Below are positions 24,124 to 32,741 of a stretch of 64,000 nucleotides of DNA, piece by piece. Within the stretch, counting starts at the first letter, position 1, and each line of letters opens with the position of its first letter. This DNA is from JALSNL01 sp036479585. Its GTDB lineage: Bacteria > Bacteroidota > Ignavibacteria > Ignavibacteriales > Melioribacteraceae. The notes below the pieces were generated by a model, which was given only the letters and a program-made list of their open reading frames with translations, was not told where the DNA came from and did not search any database. The position numbers and the translations under genes are program-made. The DNA is taken from NCBI GenBank assembly GCA_965224785.1, contig OZ245062.1, positions 2,294,001 to 2,358,000 on the forward strand, written 5' to 3'.

Positions 24124-25506
24124 TTAAATTTCATTTTTCTTAATCAAATCTCTATACCACTTTGCAGATTCCTTCGGAGTTCTTTTCAAAGTTTTGAAAT
24201 CGACATGATGCATTCCAAATCTTTGTGAATAACCAGAAGCCCATTCAAAGTTATCTAAAAGCGACCAAACAAAATACCCCTTAACATTTACACCACTATC
24301 AATTGCAACGGTTGTAGCTTTTATATATGAATCTAAGAATTTAATTCTTTCTACATCATTTATTTTTCCATCAATAAACTTATCATCAAAACCCGCTCCA
24401 TTTTCTGTAATATATATTTCAGGGTTATCATATCTTTCGTCAATCCACTTTAACAATTTTGTTAAACCCCAAGGAACAATATTCCAACCCATCGTTGTTT
24501 TCTTTCCCCAAGATTCATCAGAAGATAGAATGATTTTTTCATCTTCGTCCATCCCGCCAAAGCCATCAGCATCATTCTTAATGTTTTCTCTGTCATCATT
24601 TTCTGTTAACATTGTTGTGTAATGGTTTAATCCAAAGAAATCGCATGAGCCTTTTATCATAGCACTATCTTCTTCAGTAAATTTTGGAAGTCGATCACCA
24701 ACATTTTCTCTCATCGATTTTGGATACTCCCCTTTATATAAAGGGTCTGCAAACCATCCAAGATAAAACTCCAAAGCACGCTCTGCTGCTTCCTTATCAG
24801 CTTCCGAGTTTGTTTTAGGTTCTCTCCAATCGCAATTATTGCAAACTCCAATAATTCCCTTTTGAGTAGATTGAAATTCTTCATGATATATTTTGGCAGC
24901 TTTACCGTGCGAACGTAACAAGTTATGTGCAACAATATAAGGTTCAGTATTTGAAGTTCTTCCAGGTGCAAAATTTCCAAAACCGTAGCCAAGAATTGTT
25001 GTAACCCAAGGTTCGTTAAAAGTTGTCCACTTAGTAACTCTATCACCAAATTCTTCAAAACAAATTCTAGCATACTCTGCAAAGTAGTCTGCACTATTTG
25101 GGTTTAGCCATCCATCTTTTTCCATGTCAAGTGTTGCTGGTAAATCCCAATGATAAAGAGTAACCCAAGGGTCAATATTATTTTCTAACAGCAAGTCAAT
25201 TAATTTAGAATAAAATTCAACACCTTCTTTATTTCGTTCTCCATATCCAGTTGGTTGTATTCGCGTCCAAGCAATTGAAAAACGATAAGCAGTAACTCCT
25301 AGATTTTTTAATAATTGAACATCTTCTTCTAACCTATTATAGTGGTCGCAAGCAACATCAGCATTATCACCATTTAAAGTTTTCCCAGGAGTATGTGAAA
25401 AAACATCCCATATTGAAAGTCCTTTTCCACCATCTAACCAAGCTCCTTCTATTTGGTAAGCTGATGTTGAAGTTCCCCATACAAAGTCTTTTGGAAATTT
25501 AAACAT
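24124..25506 (-). CDS. GH1 beta-glucosidase/beta-glycosidase
   Basis: A 460-residue enzyme of full family length with no signal peptide, so it acts on imported oligosaccharides in the cytoplasm. It has the GH1 N-terminal signature FVWGTSTSAYQIEGAW (8-23), the acid/base Glu165 in TFNEPW and the nucleophile Glu368 in ITENG. The C-terminal VWSLLDNFEWASGY aglycone-site motif is intact. It lies downstream of GH140-like, symporter and GH78-like genes in one minus-strand operon with short gaps. Beta-glucosidase is the default; beta-galactosidase or beta-mannosidase activity cannot be ruled out. Confidence 0.93.
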   Translation of the reverse strand: MFKFPKDFVWGTSTSAYQIEGAWLDGGKGLSIWDVFSHTPGKTLNGDNADVACDHYNRLEEDVQLLKNLGVTAYRFSIAWTRIQPTGYGERNKEGVEFYSKLIDLLLENNIDPWVTLYHWDLPATLDMEKDGWLNPNSADYFAEYARICFEEFGDRVTKWTTFNEPWVTTILGYGFGNFAPGRTSNTEPYIVAHNLLRSHGKAAKIYHEEFQSTQKGIIGVCNNCDWREPKTNSEADKEAAERALEFYLGWFADPLYKGEYPKSMRENVGDRLPKFTEEDSAMIKGSCDFFGLNHYTTMLTENDDRENIKNDADGFGGMDEDEKIILSSDESWGKKTTMGWNIVPWGLTKLLKWIDERYDNPEIYITENGAGFDDKFIDGKINDVERIKFLDSYIKATTVAIDSGVNVKGYFVWSLLDNFEWASGYSQRFGMHHVDFKTLKRTPKESAKWYRDLIKKNEI

Positions 25507-25558
25507 ATATTTTTGTTCCTATTATTTTACTATTTCTGTTTTATTGATAGTCTAAAAC

Positions 25559-26941
25559 TTAATTATTAAAAGTGAAATTTGCCGGATCAATATAATTCTT
25601 ATTAACATCATCTAGTACTAATATCCAATCTGTTCTCTCGCCACTTGTTGGTGGAACAAAACTCATATCAGTTTTTCGATTTTTGAAAGCCTCAATCTTT
25701 TTGCTTACACCTTCACGCGGGTTATACCAATAGCCGCTAACACTATCAGCATTCAACTTCTGCATTTGAAGTTTTACTGTGTTCCCTTTCGGAAGATATA
25801 CAATAAAGTATGAACTATCTTTTCCTCTAGCTGCTTTAATATTTTCATAATCTTGACCAAAATAATCTGACAATACTTGCTGATCGGGAATCATATTTAG
25901 AAATGGACGAGACTCAAAAAGTTTTCTAACAAATCCCATTTGAGTTGAGCCTGGTTGATGAATGGCTAAGTTCCAAGGAACTCTTGCTCCCAAAATTGCT
26001 TTCCTTCCAGGCTTCCACATTTGCCAAATATTATTGTTACCATAAGTATGTCCAAACGCTCCAGAGAGAATTGACCAATAAGCGGCTTCTCTAATATCGT
26101 AATCTGTAAACCTTTCATTATCCAAAGTAAATCGAACAGCAATATCTTCATATTGTGGTTCACCATTTATAATTGGTTTTATAGGTTTAATTTCATAATT
26201 CTTTTTAATAATTTCGTACACTTTATTGTGCCTTCTCCAATGTCCGGTTTGTGTCATATTAAAATCAAGCCATTCATCGTTATGAAACCAATCTGCCGAA
26301 CTTTTATCACCCATAGGATGAAACGAAATTAGATGTTTTTTATCATCACCTTTTTGTAAACCTTTTGCCATTGCTCTTGTTATTGCTTCGTGCTTTTGCG
26401 TTTCCGGATTTCTATCGCCACCCAAAATCCATACAATATTATTTTGATTTTTATATCTTGAAGCAAGCCATTCACAGTACTTCTCTGATACTTCTGTGTC
26501 AGTAAAAATTACTGGACCAACACCCCACTTTTTATGCCATTTATCTCCCCAAGTTGGAAGAAGTGCAAGATAGATATTGTATTCTTTTGCTTTCTCAATT
26601 ACCCAATCAACGTGTTCAAAGTATTTTTCGTTTGGTCTTAGTGGGTTATCATCAATTAAAGGACGTTCACCATAAGAGCTTGGTACTTTTATTCCATCCA
26701 ATTCACCAAGTATAACAGCTTGAACAATATTAAAACCTATCTCAGCTCGGTCTTTAAAATATAGCTCTACTTCTTCTCGGTCGCATCTGTGGAATAATTC
26801 CCAGGCAGTATCACCAATCCATATAAATGGTTCTCCGTTTTCATAAACAAGATGATGCTTGTCCTCACTCACCTTTAGCCATTGAGCATTTAGGTCTAAA
26901 GTCAAAAATAAAATGATAGCAATTAAAATTTTCAGTTTCAT
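25559..26941 (-). CDS. Secreted DUF4038 / GH140-like (apiosidase-family) glycosidase
   Basis: A 460-residue exported enzyme with a signal peptide (1-19, ending LNAQ). The apiosidase-like catalytic barrel is recognisable from LKVSEDKHHLVYENGEPFIW at about 22-41, then GDTAWELFHR, FNIVQAVILGE, YLALLPTWGDKWHKKWG, WILGGDRNPE and the likely catalytic Glu in IINGEPQYED. The C-terminal 100 residues resemble the 'putative collagen-binding' beta-sandwich usually paired with this barrel. GH140 members remove apiose from rhamnogalacturonan II. Since GH78 and GH106 rhamnosidase-like genes share this window, a pectin side-chain role fits, but DUF4038 proteins vary in specificity. Confidence 0.82.
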   Translation of the reverse strand: MKLKILIAIILFLTLDLNAQWLKVSEDKHHLVYENGEPFIWIGDTAWELFHRCDREEVELYFKDRAEIGFNIVQAVILGELDGIKVPSSYGERPLIDDNPLRPNEKYFEHVDWVIEKAKEYNIYLALLPTWGDKWHKKWGVGPVIFTDTEVSEKYCEWLASRYKNQNNIVWILGGDRNPETQKHEAITRAMAKGLQKGDDKKHLISFHPMGDKSSADWFHNDEWLDFNMTQTGHWRRHNKVYEIIKKNYEIKPIKPIINGEPQYEDIAVRFTLDNERFTDYDIREAAYWSILSGAFGHTYGNNNIWQMWKPGRKAILGARVPWNLAIHQPGSTQMGFVRKLFESRPFLNMIPDQQVLSDYFGQDYENIKAARGKDSSYFIVYLPKGNTVKLQMQKLNADSVSGYWYNPREGVSKKIEAFKNRKTDMSFVPPTSGERTDWILVLDDVNKNYIDPANFTFNN

Positions 26942-26973
26942 AGTATTGTTTGTATTATTTAGTTGATGTATTA

Positions 26974-27870
26974 TTATTTTCTATTCTTAATTCTTTCTCT
27001 AAACATTATTTCAAATTCTTCTATTGAACCTTCAAAGAAAATTAGTTCTCCATTTATTGTCTGACTTTCTCCAGGTGTTAAATTATCAAAAATAGGGTCG
27101 GCGTGAACGCAAGGATGTTCTGGATTTCCAACAAAAGAAAATGTATCATCAAACCAGGTAAATCCCAGCAAATGATTTTCTGTTTTTGATTTTGTTACCA
27201 CAACTGGTAAGTCAGAAACTAGCTTTCCACCTTTTAACCAACCAACACGAAAACCCTCTTTAATAGTATCTTGTTCAACTGCTTTGTCAAATGGCATCCA
27301 GCCTTTATTTCTAATATGCACATATTTATTATTATTTGTTTCTTCGTTAAATTCTTTTATAGGATCTAAATAAACACAAGTTAAGAGCATCACTTCTTTT
27401 AATTCTTTTTTACTTCCATTTGTAATCCACAATTTTAGACTTGCAATATTTTCCTTTTTCTTTATTATTTCTCCACCAAAACTAATCCCATTTGGTAGAA
27501 GTTCTTTATAACTAATGCCATTTTTTATTTTTTGCCAAAGAGCTGATTTAATTTTTGGGAATGCAGTTGGGAATCGTTTATCTATATGTCCAAGGTATGT
27601 AACATTTCCATCTATCCAAATTGTTTCAGGAAAATCGAACCAAACATATTCTTGACTCTCCCACGGCGGAGAAATCCACGCTACTTGCTCACTGCCAAAC
27701 ATAGGACGCCACATCCCGGGAATAATTTCCATTTGATGAGTAACCAAATCAAACTGTGTGTGATTTAGCTTCATCAATTCATCTTGTTTTTTTTGAGCGA
27801 ACAAATTACTACTTAGTAAAAGAATTGCAGAAACGCATAATAAAATATTTTTTATTTTTTTAGTTAACAT
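26974..27870 (-). CDS. Secreted protein of unknown function
   Basis: A protein of about 298 residues that I do not recognise. The ATG at 27870 is preferred because it opens a clean signal peptide (MLTKKIKNILLCVSAILLL, ending NLFAQ) and follows AAGAGAATAAAA. A longer reading would overlap the upstream symporter gene by 74 bp. The mature part is rich in Trp and beta-strand-like stretches (GMWRPMFGSEQVAWISPPWE, VWFDFPETIWIDG, GFTWFDDTFSFVGNPEHPC), suggesting a beta-sandwich. Position between the symporter and GH140-like genes suggests a role with the same glycan. No catalytic residues can be named. Confidence 0.7.
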   Translation of the reverse strand: MLTKKIKNILLCVSAILLLSSNLFAQKKQDELMKLNHTQFDLVTHQMEIIPGMWRPMFGSEQVAWISPPWESQEYVWFDFPETIWIDGNVTYLGHIDKRFPTAFPKIKSALWQKIKNGISYKELLPNGISFGGEIIKKKENIASLKLWITNGSKKELKEVMLLTCVYLDPIKEFNEETNNNKYVHIRNKGWMPFDKAVEQDTIKEGFRVGWLKGGKLVSDLPVVVTKSKTENHLLGFTWFDDTFSFVGNPEHPCVHADPIFDNLTPGESQTINGELIFFEGSIEEFEIMFRERIKNRK

Positions 27871-27886
27871 TTTTATTCTCTTTTTT

Positions 27887-29680
27887 TTAATCATCTTCCA
27901 ATTTATCATACCAATTCTTTTTAAGGAAATAGGATGACACAAATAAAATAATAGCAGCATACATCATTGACATTTGCTCTTGTATTACAATATAAATTGG
28001 TAGAGCAACTAAAGTTGTTTGCCAAATAATTCCAACTATTACATTAACTAAATCACGTTTGAAATTTTTATTCTCATTAAAGTTTGGATTATCTTTTAGC
28101 ACTTCATTCAATACTGGTTTCCAAAATCCCCACGGACGTGTTTTGGAATAAAAGTTTTTTAGAACTTCCATATCATCTGGCTTTGTTAATAGGCTACCAA
28201 CTACACTAGCAATTCCCGAACCTAATAAAATATAAGGGAAAGAATTAAGTGGCGATAAATCTGGAAACAGTTTTGGGAATAACATTGCAAACACAATTCC
28301 GGAAATCATTCCGTAGAAAAACCCGTAACCATTAAAACGCCACCAGTACCACTTTAGAACATTGGCTGCTGTATATCCACCCCACAATGCAGCAACTATC
28401 CATTGAGTAATTGTGTTAATTGATTCAGTCATAAATCCAAAACCAACTCCAATAACAACTACTATTAGTGACGAAACATAACTAAGAAAAATATATTTTT
28501 TATCCGGTGCATTTGGATTGATATACTTTTTGTAAATGTCATTTACTATATACGCTGGAGCGGCATTAACAGTTGCTGCAAAGGTTGACATAAAAGCAGC
28601 AATCAATCCGGCAAGAAGAATTCCCATTAAGCCAACCGGAATAAAATTGCTGATGGCATAAGGCAATATCATTTCAAAATCTATATTCTCTCCCATTCCA
28701 TTTAGTTCGGGGCTAAAGAAAACTAACGCTAATACAACTAAGCCGGCTATCATTAAATAACGTGGGAACATAAGAGCAACAGAAACCAAGCCACTCATCT
28801 TTGCAGCTTCCTTTGGATTTTTTGTTGCAAGAATTCTTTGCATATCATAATTAGGAGCTGGTCCGGCGGCACTTACCAAAATCCCTTTGAACAACATCAT
28901 CATAAAAAATATTGTAAACAGTTCCCAACCATCTGTACTTATTCTAGTATTCACAGACTGCATAATTCCTGACCAGTCCAGATCTAACTTCCATCCAAAG
29001 ACAATATTATTCCAACCAGCTGGAATTACTTTTTCTAACATTTCCGGTGAAACTTTTTGAATTGCAATAATTCCAATTATTATTGAAGCAATTGTCATAA
29101 CTATAAATTGAATTATTTCTGTAAGTACAACGCTATACATTCCACCCATTACTGCATAAATTGTTGTAACTCCCATAAATATTATTGCATACAAATCTGG
29201 TGATAAATCCCACGGAAGAAACACAGCAGAAAATTTCCCAATCCCTTTGAAAGCATAGGCAAGGAAGCCAACTACACTTACTAAAGCAAAAATCACAACA
29301 CTAATATGCGATAGATTTGCTCCACGATCTTTTCCAAAACGAAAAGTAATCCACTCGGCTCCGGTTAGAACATTAGAACGTCTCAGCCATTGTGATAAAA
29401 AAACCATTAAAAATATTTGATTAAATACTGGCCAAAGCCAAGGTATCCAAACACTTTTTAATCCGTAAACAAATAGAAGATACACAAGCCACATAGTTCC
29501 GGTAATATCAAACATACCTGATGCATTTGAAACACCAAGAACATACCAAGGCAATGTTTTGCCACCTAAAAAATATGAATCAAGATTTTTGGCTGCACGT
29601 TTCTTTAGAAAAAATCCTATTGATATTGCGATGACTAAATATGTAATAATTATTGCTATGTCAATCCAATGTATATTCAT
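27887..29680 (-). CDS. Sodium:solute symporter (SSS family)
   Basis: Inner-membrane transporter of 597 residues with about 13-14 hydrophobic helices. It probably moves a monosaccharide or uronate with sodium. It begins directly with helix 1 (IDIAIIITYLVIAISIGFFL), then GKTLPWYVLGVSNASGMFDITG. It carries the family-typical AIMGGMYSVVLTE-like segment (YAVMGGMYSVVLTEIIQF) and LAGLIAAFMSTFAATVNAAPAY, the usual sodium-site region. It lies 21 bp downstream of the GH78-like gene and 16 bp upstream of the unknown secreted protein, so they form one operon. The substrate could be rhamnose released by the neighbouring rhamnosidases; this is inferred. Confidence 0.92.
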   Translation of the reverse strand: MNIHWIDIAIIITYLVIAISIGFFLKKRAAKNLDSYFLGGKTLPWYVLGVSNASGMFDITGTMWLVYLLFVYGLKSVWIPWLWPVFNQIFLMVFLSQWLRRSNVLTGAEWITFRFGKDRGANLSHISVVIFALVSVVGFLAYAFKGIGKFSAVFLPWDLSPDLYAIIFMGVTTIYAVMGGMYSVVLTEIIQFIVMTIASIIIGIIAIQKVSPEMLEKVIPAGWNNIVFGWKLDLDWSGIMQSVNTRISTDGWELFTIFFMMMLFKGILVSAAGPAPNYDMQRILATKNPKEAAKMSGLVSVALMFPRYLMIAGLVVLALVFFSPELNGMGENIDFEMILPYAISNFIPVGLMGILLAGLIAAFMSTFAATVNAAPAYIVNDIYKKYINPNAPDKKYIFLSYVSSLIVVVIGVGFGFMTESINTITQWIVAALWGGYTAANVLKWYWWRFNGYGFFYGMISGIVFAMLFPKLFPDLSPLNSFPYILLGSGIASVVGSLLTKPDDMEVLKNFYSKTRPWGFWKPVLNEVLKDNPNFNENKNFKRDLVNVIVGIIWQTTLVALPIYIVIQEQMSMMYAAIILFVSSYFLKKNWYDKLEDD

Positions 29681-29701
29681 TTTATTCTCAGATAATATTA
29701 A

Positions 29702-32533
29702 CTATCCATTGTTATTTAATACTAGTTTTAACTTAGCCAGCCTTCCCTTTGGTCGAACAATAACTTTAGTATTTTTGGGAGCATCATAGTTTAATTTAAG
29801 TTTGTTGCCTACAATTTTCCAACTTACAAATATTTTCCCTGCAGGATGAACAACTGTTCCCTCTGCCCAATCAACAGTTTCAGACTGTGGCTCAATTTCA
29901 ATTACATTTGGATTTAGTTTTTTATGAAATCCTAAATTTACACCCAAAACTTCCGATGATAAAAAATAAGTTGGATGTCCACTCCAAGCGTGACTTGATG
30001 TACCTTGCTCTCCTGCAATATCAAAATTTTCCCAAACAGTTGGCTTGTCTGAATGCAATGCCATTGGCCCCCAATGTTCTTTCATAAATTTTTCGGCAAG
30101 TTCAACTTCTCCTAATTGATATAAAATTGCAAATAGATAAAACGAACTATAAGGAGTTATTTTATTTACACGTGGACCTATTTTAATATTCTTTAATTCT
30201 TCCTTAAGCATTTTCAAAACTTTAGAAGTTTTGTTAGCGTCTGCAACTCCAAAAAGAACTGGCCAAATGCTTGATGTTAAATGATATTTATTAATTAGAG
30301 TATCATTTTTTATTCCGTCATAATAACTTCCATTATTTTTATCCCACAAATTTTTATTTATTGCTTCTCTTAATTTATTGGCTTCCAACGAAAAAGATTT
30401 TTCATCTTCAAAATTGTTAAGATGTTTTGCCCAAGATGCTAAAATATTTAATGAGCGAACTGTAATTGCTTGGAACGCTGTCATTGCTGAATTGTCTCTA
30501 TTTATGTCAGTCCATTCAAGAAAAACGTGTTCGGCTTTTATTAAATTATTATTCATTTTTTTAGTGAGATGATTTTTTAATAAAGATTTATAATTAGAAT
30601 AGAACTCTTTTACCAAACTCCAATCATTAGAATATTGTGTAACATAGTCTAAAGTGAGCAATGTTATTAGTGGGAATTCGCTATGAACATTTTCTTTACC
30701 AATTTGCATTTCATCATTATACATATCTTGAAATACCCTAAGTGAATGAGCCAACAAACGAGTATCACCAGTAACAGCAGTAGTTATCACAGCTTCGGGC
30801 AACATATCTCCGGCATACAATCCACGTTCTCTAAAAGGAGTATCAGTATAAGAATCTTCTGCACAAAGTTGAAGTGTTCTCCATCCAGCACCCCAAATTC
30901 TATTGAGCAAAGTATCCGAACATTTGAAACTTCCAACTTGCTCAAAGGGGTAAACTTGTCGAACCATTCCTGCTTTAGAAATAGAAACTGGTATTTTATT
31001 TTTTAATATATTTATCTGAATGTACTTAGCACCATAGGGTTTGAAGGTTTCATATCTTTTTTGTTTCTCTGAAGTAATAAATCTATGTCCGGCACCTATT
31101 TGATAACGTTTATACAACCAAGGCAATCCATTTGAATTTAATTCTTCACTAAATCCAATATCAATAATAGTTCCATCGGGGAAATTTCCTTCTATAAAAA
31201 ATCTTCCAAGTTGTATCTCACCCATATCATAGATTAAAGCAGTACCATTTTGGCGTGTTGGAATAACTAAATTTTCTTTTTCATTTTTAGTATTTTCTAT
31301 TGGATTCTTTTTATCAACATTCTTCCAAACCATATCTCTAGCAGGATGATTGGCATCTTTATTTCGTAATTGCGGAATCCATTTGTTGGTTAAATTTTGT
31401 TTTATAATTTCAATTGATTTTGAAAGTTCTAAAGAATCTATAATTTTATTATTTGATAAATCTATTGAAGGTCCATAAGAATAAAAAATCTCATCAGAGT
31501 TTTTATCTTTACTTCCCGACAAAATAAGTTCTTCATCATTTGGAAGAGCTATATAAAAATCCCACGAGCCCCAAATAATTCCATATTTTACGACAAAAAG
31601 ATTCCAACCCTTATTTAACTTTAGACAATAGTCTTGTCTATAACTTGGATTTTGCTGTTCTTCATTTTTGAATATTTGTTTACCATTTAGATAAAAATCT
31701 CCCCACCATAAACCTGCTGTTACTTTTTTCTCAATTGGTGAATAAATATATGTATAAGCTATAGCTCTATAAGAATTTCCATATTCTTTTTGTGTTAAAT
31801 CTTGAGTAGGAATTCTGAAGGAATAAATATCTTCTGAATCATTTAGAGTATAAGTCCCAAGAAGTTTTTCTGCAATAATTTCTTTTTGCGTTAAGTGCGG
31901 AATTGTCCGTGGTGTAAGATTTCCCCATTGTTTTTGATTTTTAATCTTAACAGGATTCTTCCAATCATCAGTATTAGTACGCCACGAATTCCAGCCATAA
32001 TCAAGACGAGTATCAAGTATCTCAATTGGTCCCGTTGCAAAAGAAAACCTTGGTGCAGTTTGGTCATAACCTTCTGACTTTTTACATTTCCAATTATTCT
32101 CAATGTTTAAAACTATTGAGTTTTCTTCATCAATAATTTTGCCCCAAGCTGTGAAGTCACCTTTATAGTTGAACAATTGGTAAGTTACCATTCCATTGTT
32201 TAACACTTTTACTGCAATAGTATTTTCCCCTTGTTTTAGATAAGGAGAAATATCATAAGTATCAAAAGTTGGGTGTTCGTGAAAAGTTCTTGCCGGACCA
32301 AAGCCAATGTAGGTTTCATTTACGTATAGAGCATATCTTGAATCTGCATATAAATTTATTTCAGCTTTGGTAGGTTTACTTTTAAGAGTAACGTCTTTTC
32401 TAAAATAAACGTACTCGTTCCGTTCACCTCCTTCTGCTCGTAGCCACATCATTGGTGGAGTTTGCATATAGAATGTATTTGTAAATAAAAACAGTAAGAA
32501 TAAAACCGAATGTAAAAGTTTGTTAAGATTCAT
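29702..32533 (-). CDS. GH78-like alpha-L-rhamnosidase (secreted)
   Basis: A 943-residue exported enzyme. After a signal peptide (about 1-22) come two beta-sandwich domains (the first with INLYADSRYALYVNETYIGFGP, 59-80). The (alpha/alpha)6 barrel follows, with catalytic-loop motif D564-TPFRE569-RGLYAGD576 and DINRDNSAMTAFQAI. A C-terminal beta-sandwich contains WSGHPTYFLSSEVLGV and ends near ISVSWK-like residues. Classical GH78 enzymes have DxPxRDERLGWTGD; here the loop is one residue shorter. It heads the operon with the symporter, GH140-like and GH1 genes. It probably releases terminal rhamnose; specificity is inferred. Confidence 0.87.
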   Translation of the reverse strand: MNLNKLLHSVLFLLFLFTNTFYMQTPPMMWLRAEGGERNEYVYFRKDVTLKSKPTKAEINLYADSRYALYVNETYIGFGPARTFHEHPTFDTYDISPYLKQGENTIAVKVLNNGMVTYQLFNYKGDFTAWGKIIDEENSIVLNIENNWKCKKSEGYDQTAPRFSFATGPIEILDTRLDYGWNSWRTNTDDWKNPVKIKNQKQWGNLTPRTIPHLTQKEIIAEKLLGTYTLNDSEDIYSFRIPTQDLTQKEYGNSYRAIAYTYIYSPIEKKVTAGLWWGDFYLNGKQIFKNEEQQNPSYRQDYCLKLNKGWNLFVVKYGIIWGSWDFYIALPNDEELILSGSKDKNSDEIFYSYGPSIDLSNNKIIDSLELSKSIEIIKQNLTNKWIPQLRNKDANHPARDMVWKNVDKKNPIENTKNEKENLVIPTRQNGTALIYDMGEIQLGRFFIEGNFPDGTIIDIGFSEELNSNGLPWLYKRYQIGAGHRFITSEKQKRYETFKPYGAKYIQINILKNKIPVSISKAGMVRQVYPFEQVGSFKCSDTLLNRIWGAGWRTLQLCAEDSYTDTPFRERGLYAGDMLPEAVITTAVTGDTRLLAHSLRVFQDMYNDEMQIGKENVHSEFPLITLLTLDYVTQYSNDWSLVKEFYSNYKSLLKNHLTKKMNNNLIKAEHVFLEWTDINRDNSAMTAFQAITVRSLNILASWAKHLNNFEDEKSFSLEANKLREAINKNLWDKNNGSYYDGIKNDTLINKYHLTSSIWPVLFGVADANKTSKVLKMLKEELKNIKIGPRVNKITPYSSFYLFAILYQLGEVELAEKFMKEHWGPMALHSDKPTVWENFDIAGEQGTSSHAWSGHPTYFLSSEVLGVNLGFHKKLNPNVIEIEPQSETVDWAEGTVVHPAGKIFVSWKIVGNKLKLNYDAPKNTKVIVRPKGRLAKLKLVLNNNG

Positions 32534-32602
32534 ACAAATATTTTTGTGTTTAAGGATTGCTAATTCAAGCAGCTAATTTAATTATAGAATTGTGTAGAAC
32601 TT

Positions 32603-32684
32603 GTCATTCTGGTTTCCAGCTCTTTTGGAATACCGGAATCTCTTAGTCTCCAAAGATTCCGGCACAAAAGACAACCGGAATGAC
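32603..32684. repeat. Intergenic inverted-end repeat (GTCATTC...GAATGAC)
   Basis: An 82-bp element that starts GTCATTCTGGTT and ends AACCGGAATGAC, inverted termini matching at 11 of 12 bases. Internally it has two CCGGAATC/GATTCCGG arms. It fills most of the gap between the GH78-like and esterase genes. Its termini resemble those of the elements at 3601, 15852 and 61515, though the centre differs. Confidence 0.65.
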
Positions 32685-32741
32685 AGCCTTGAATTTATTA
32701 TTTAAAGATTCTTATAAAAAATAAATTTAATTTTCTTAAAA

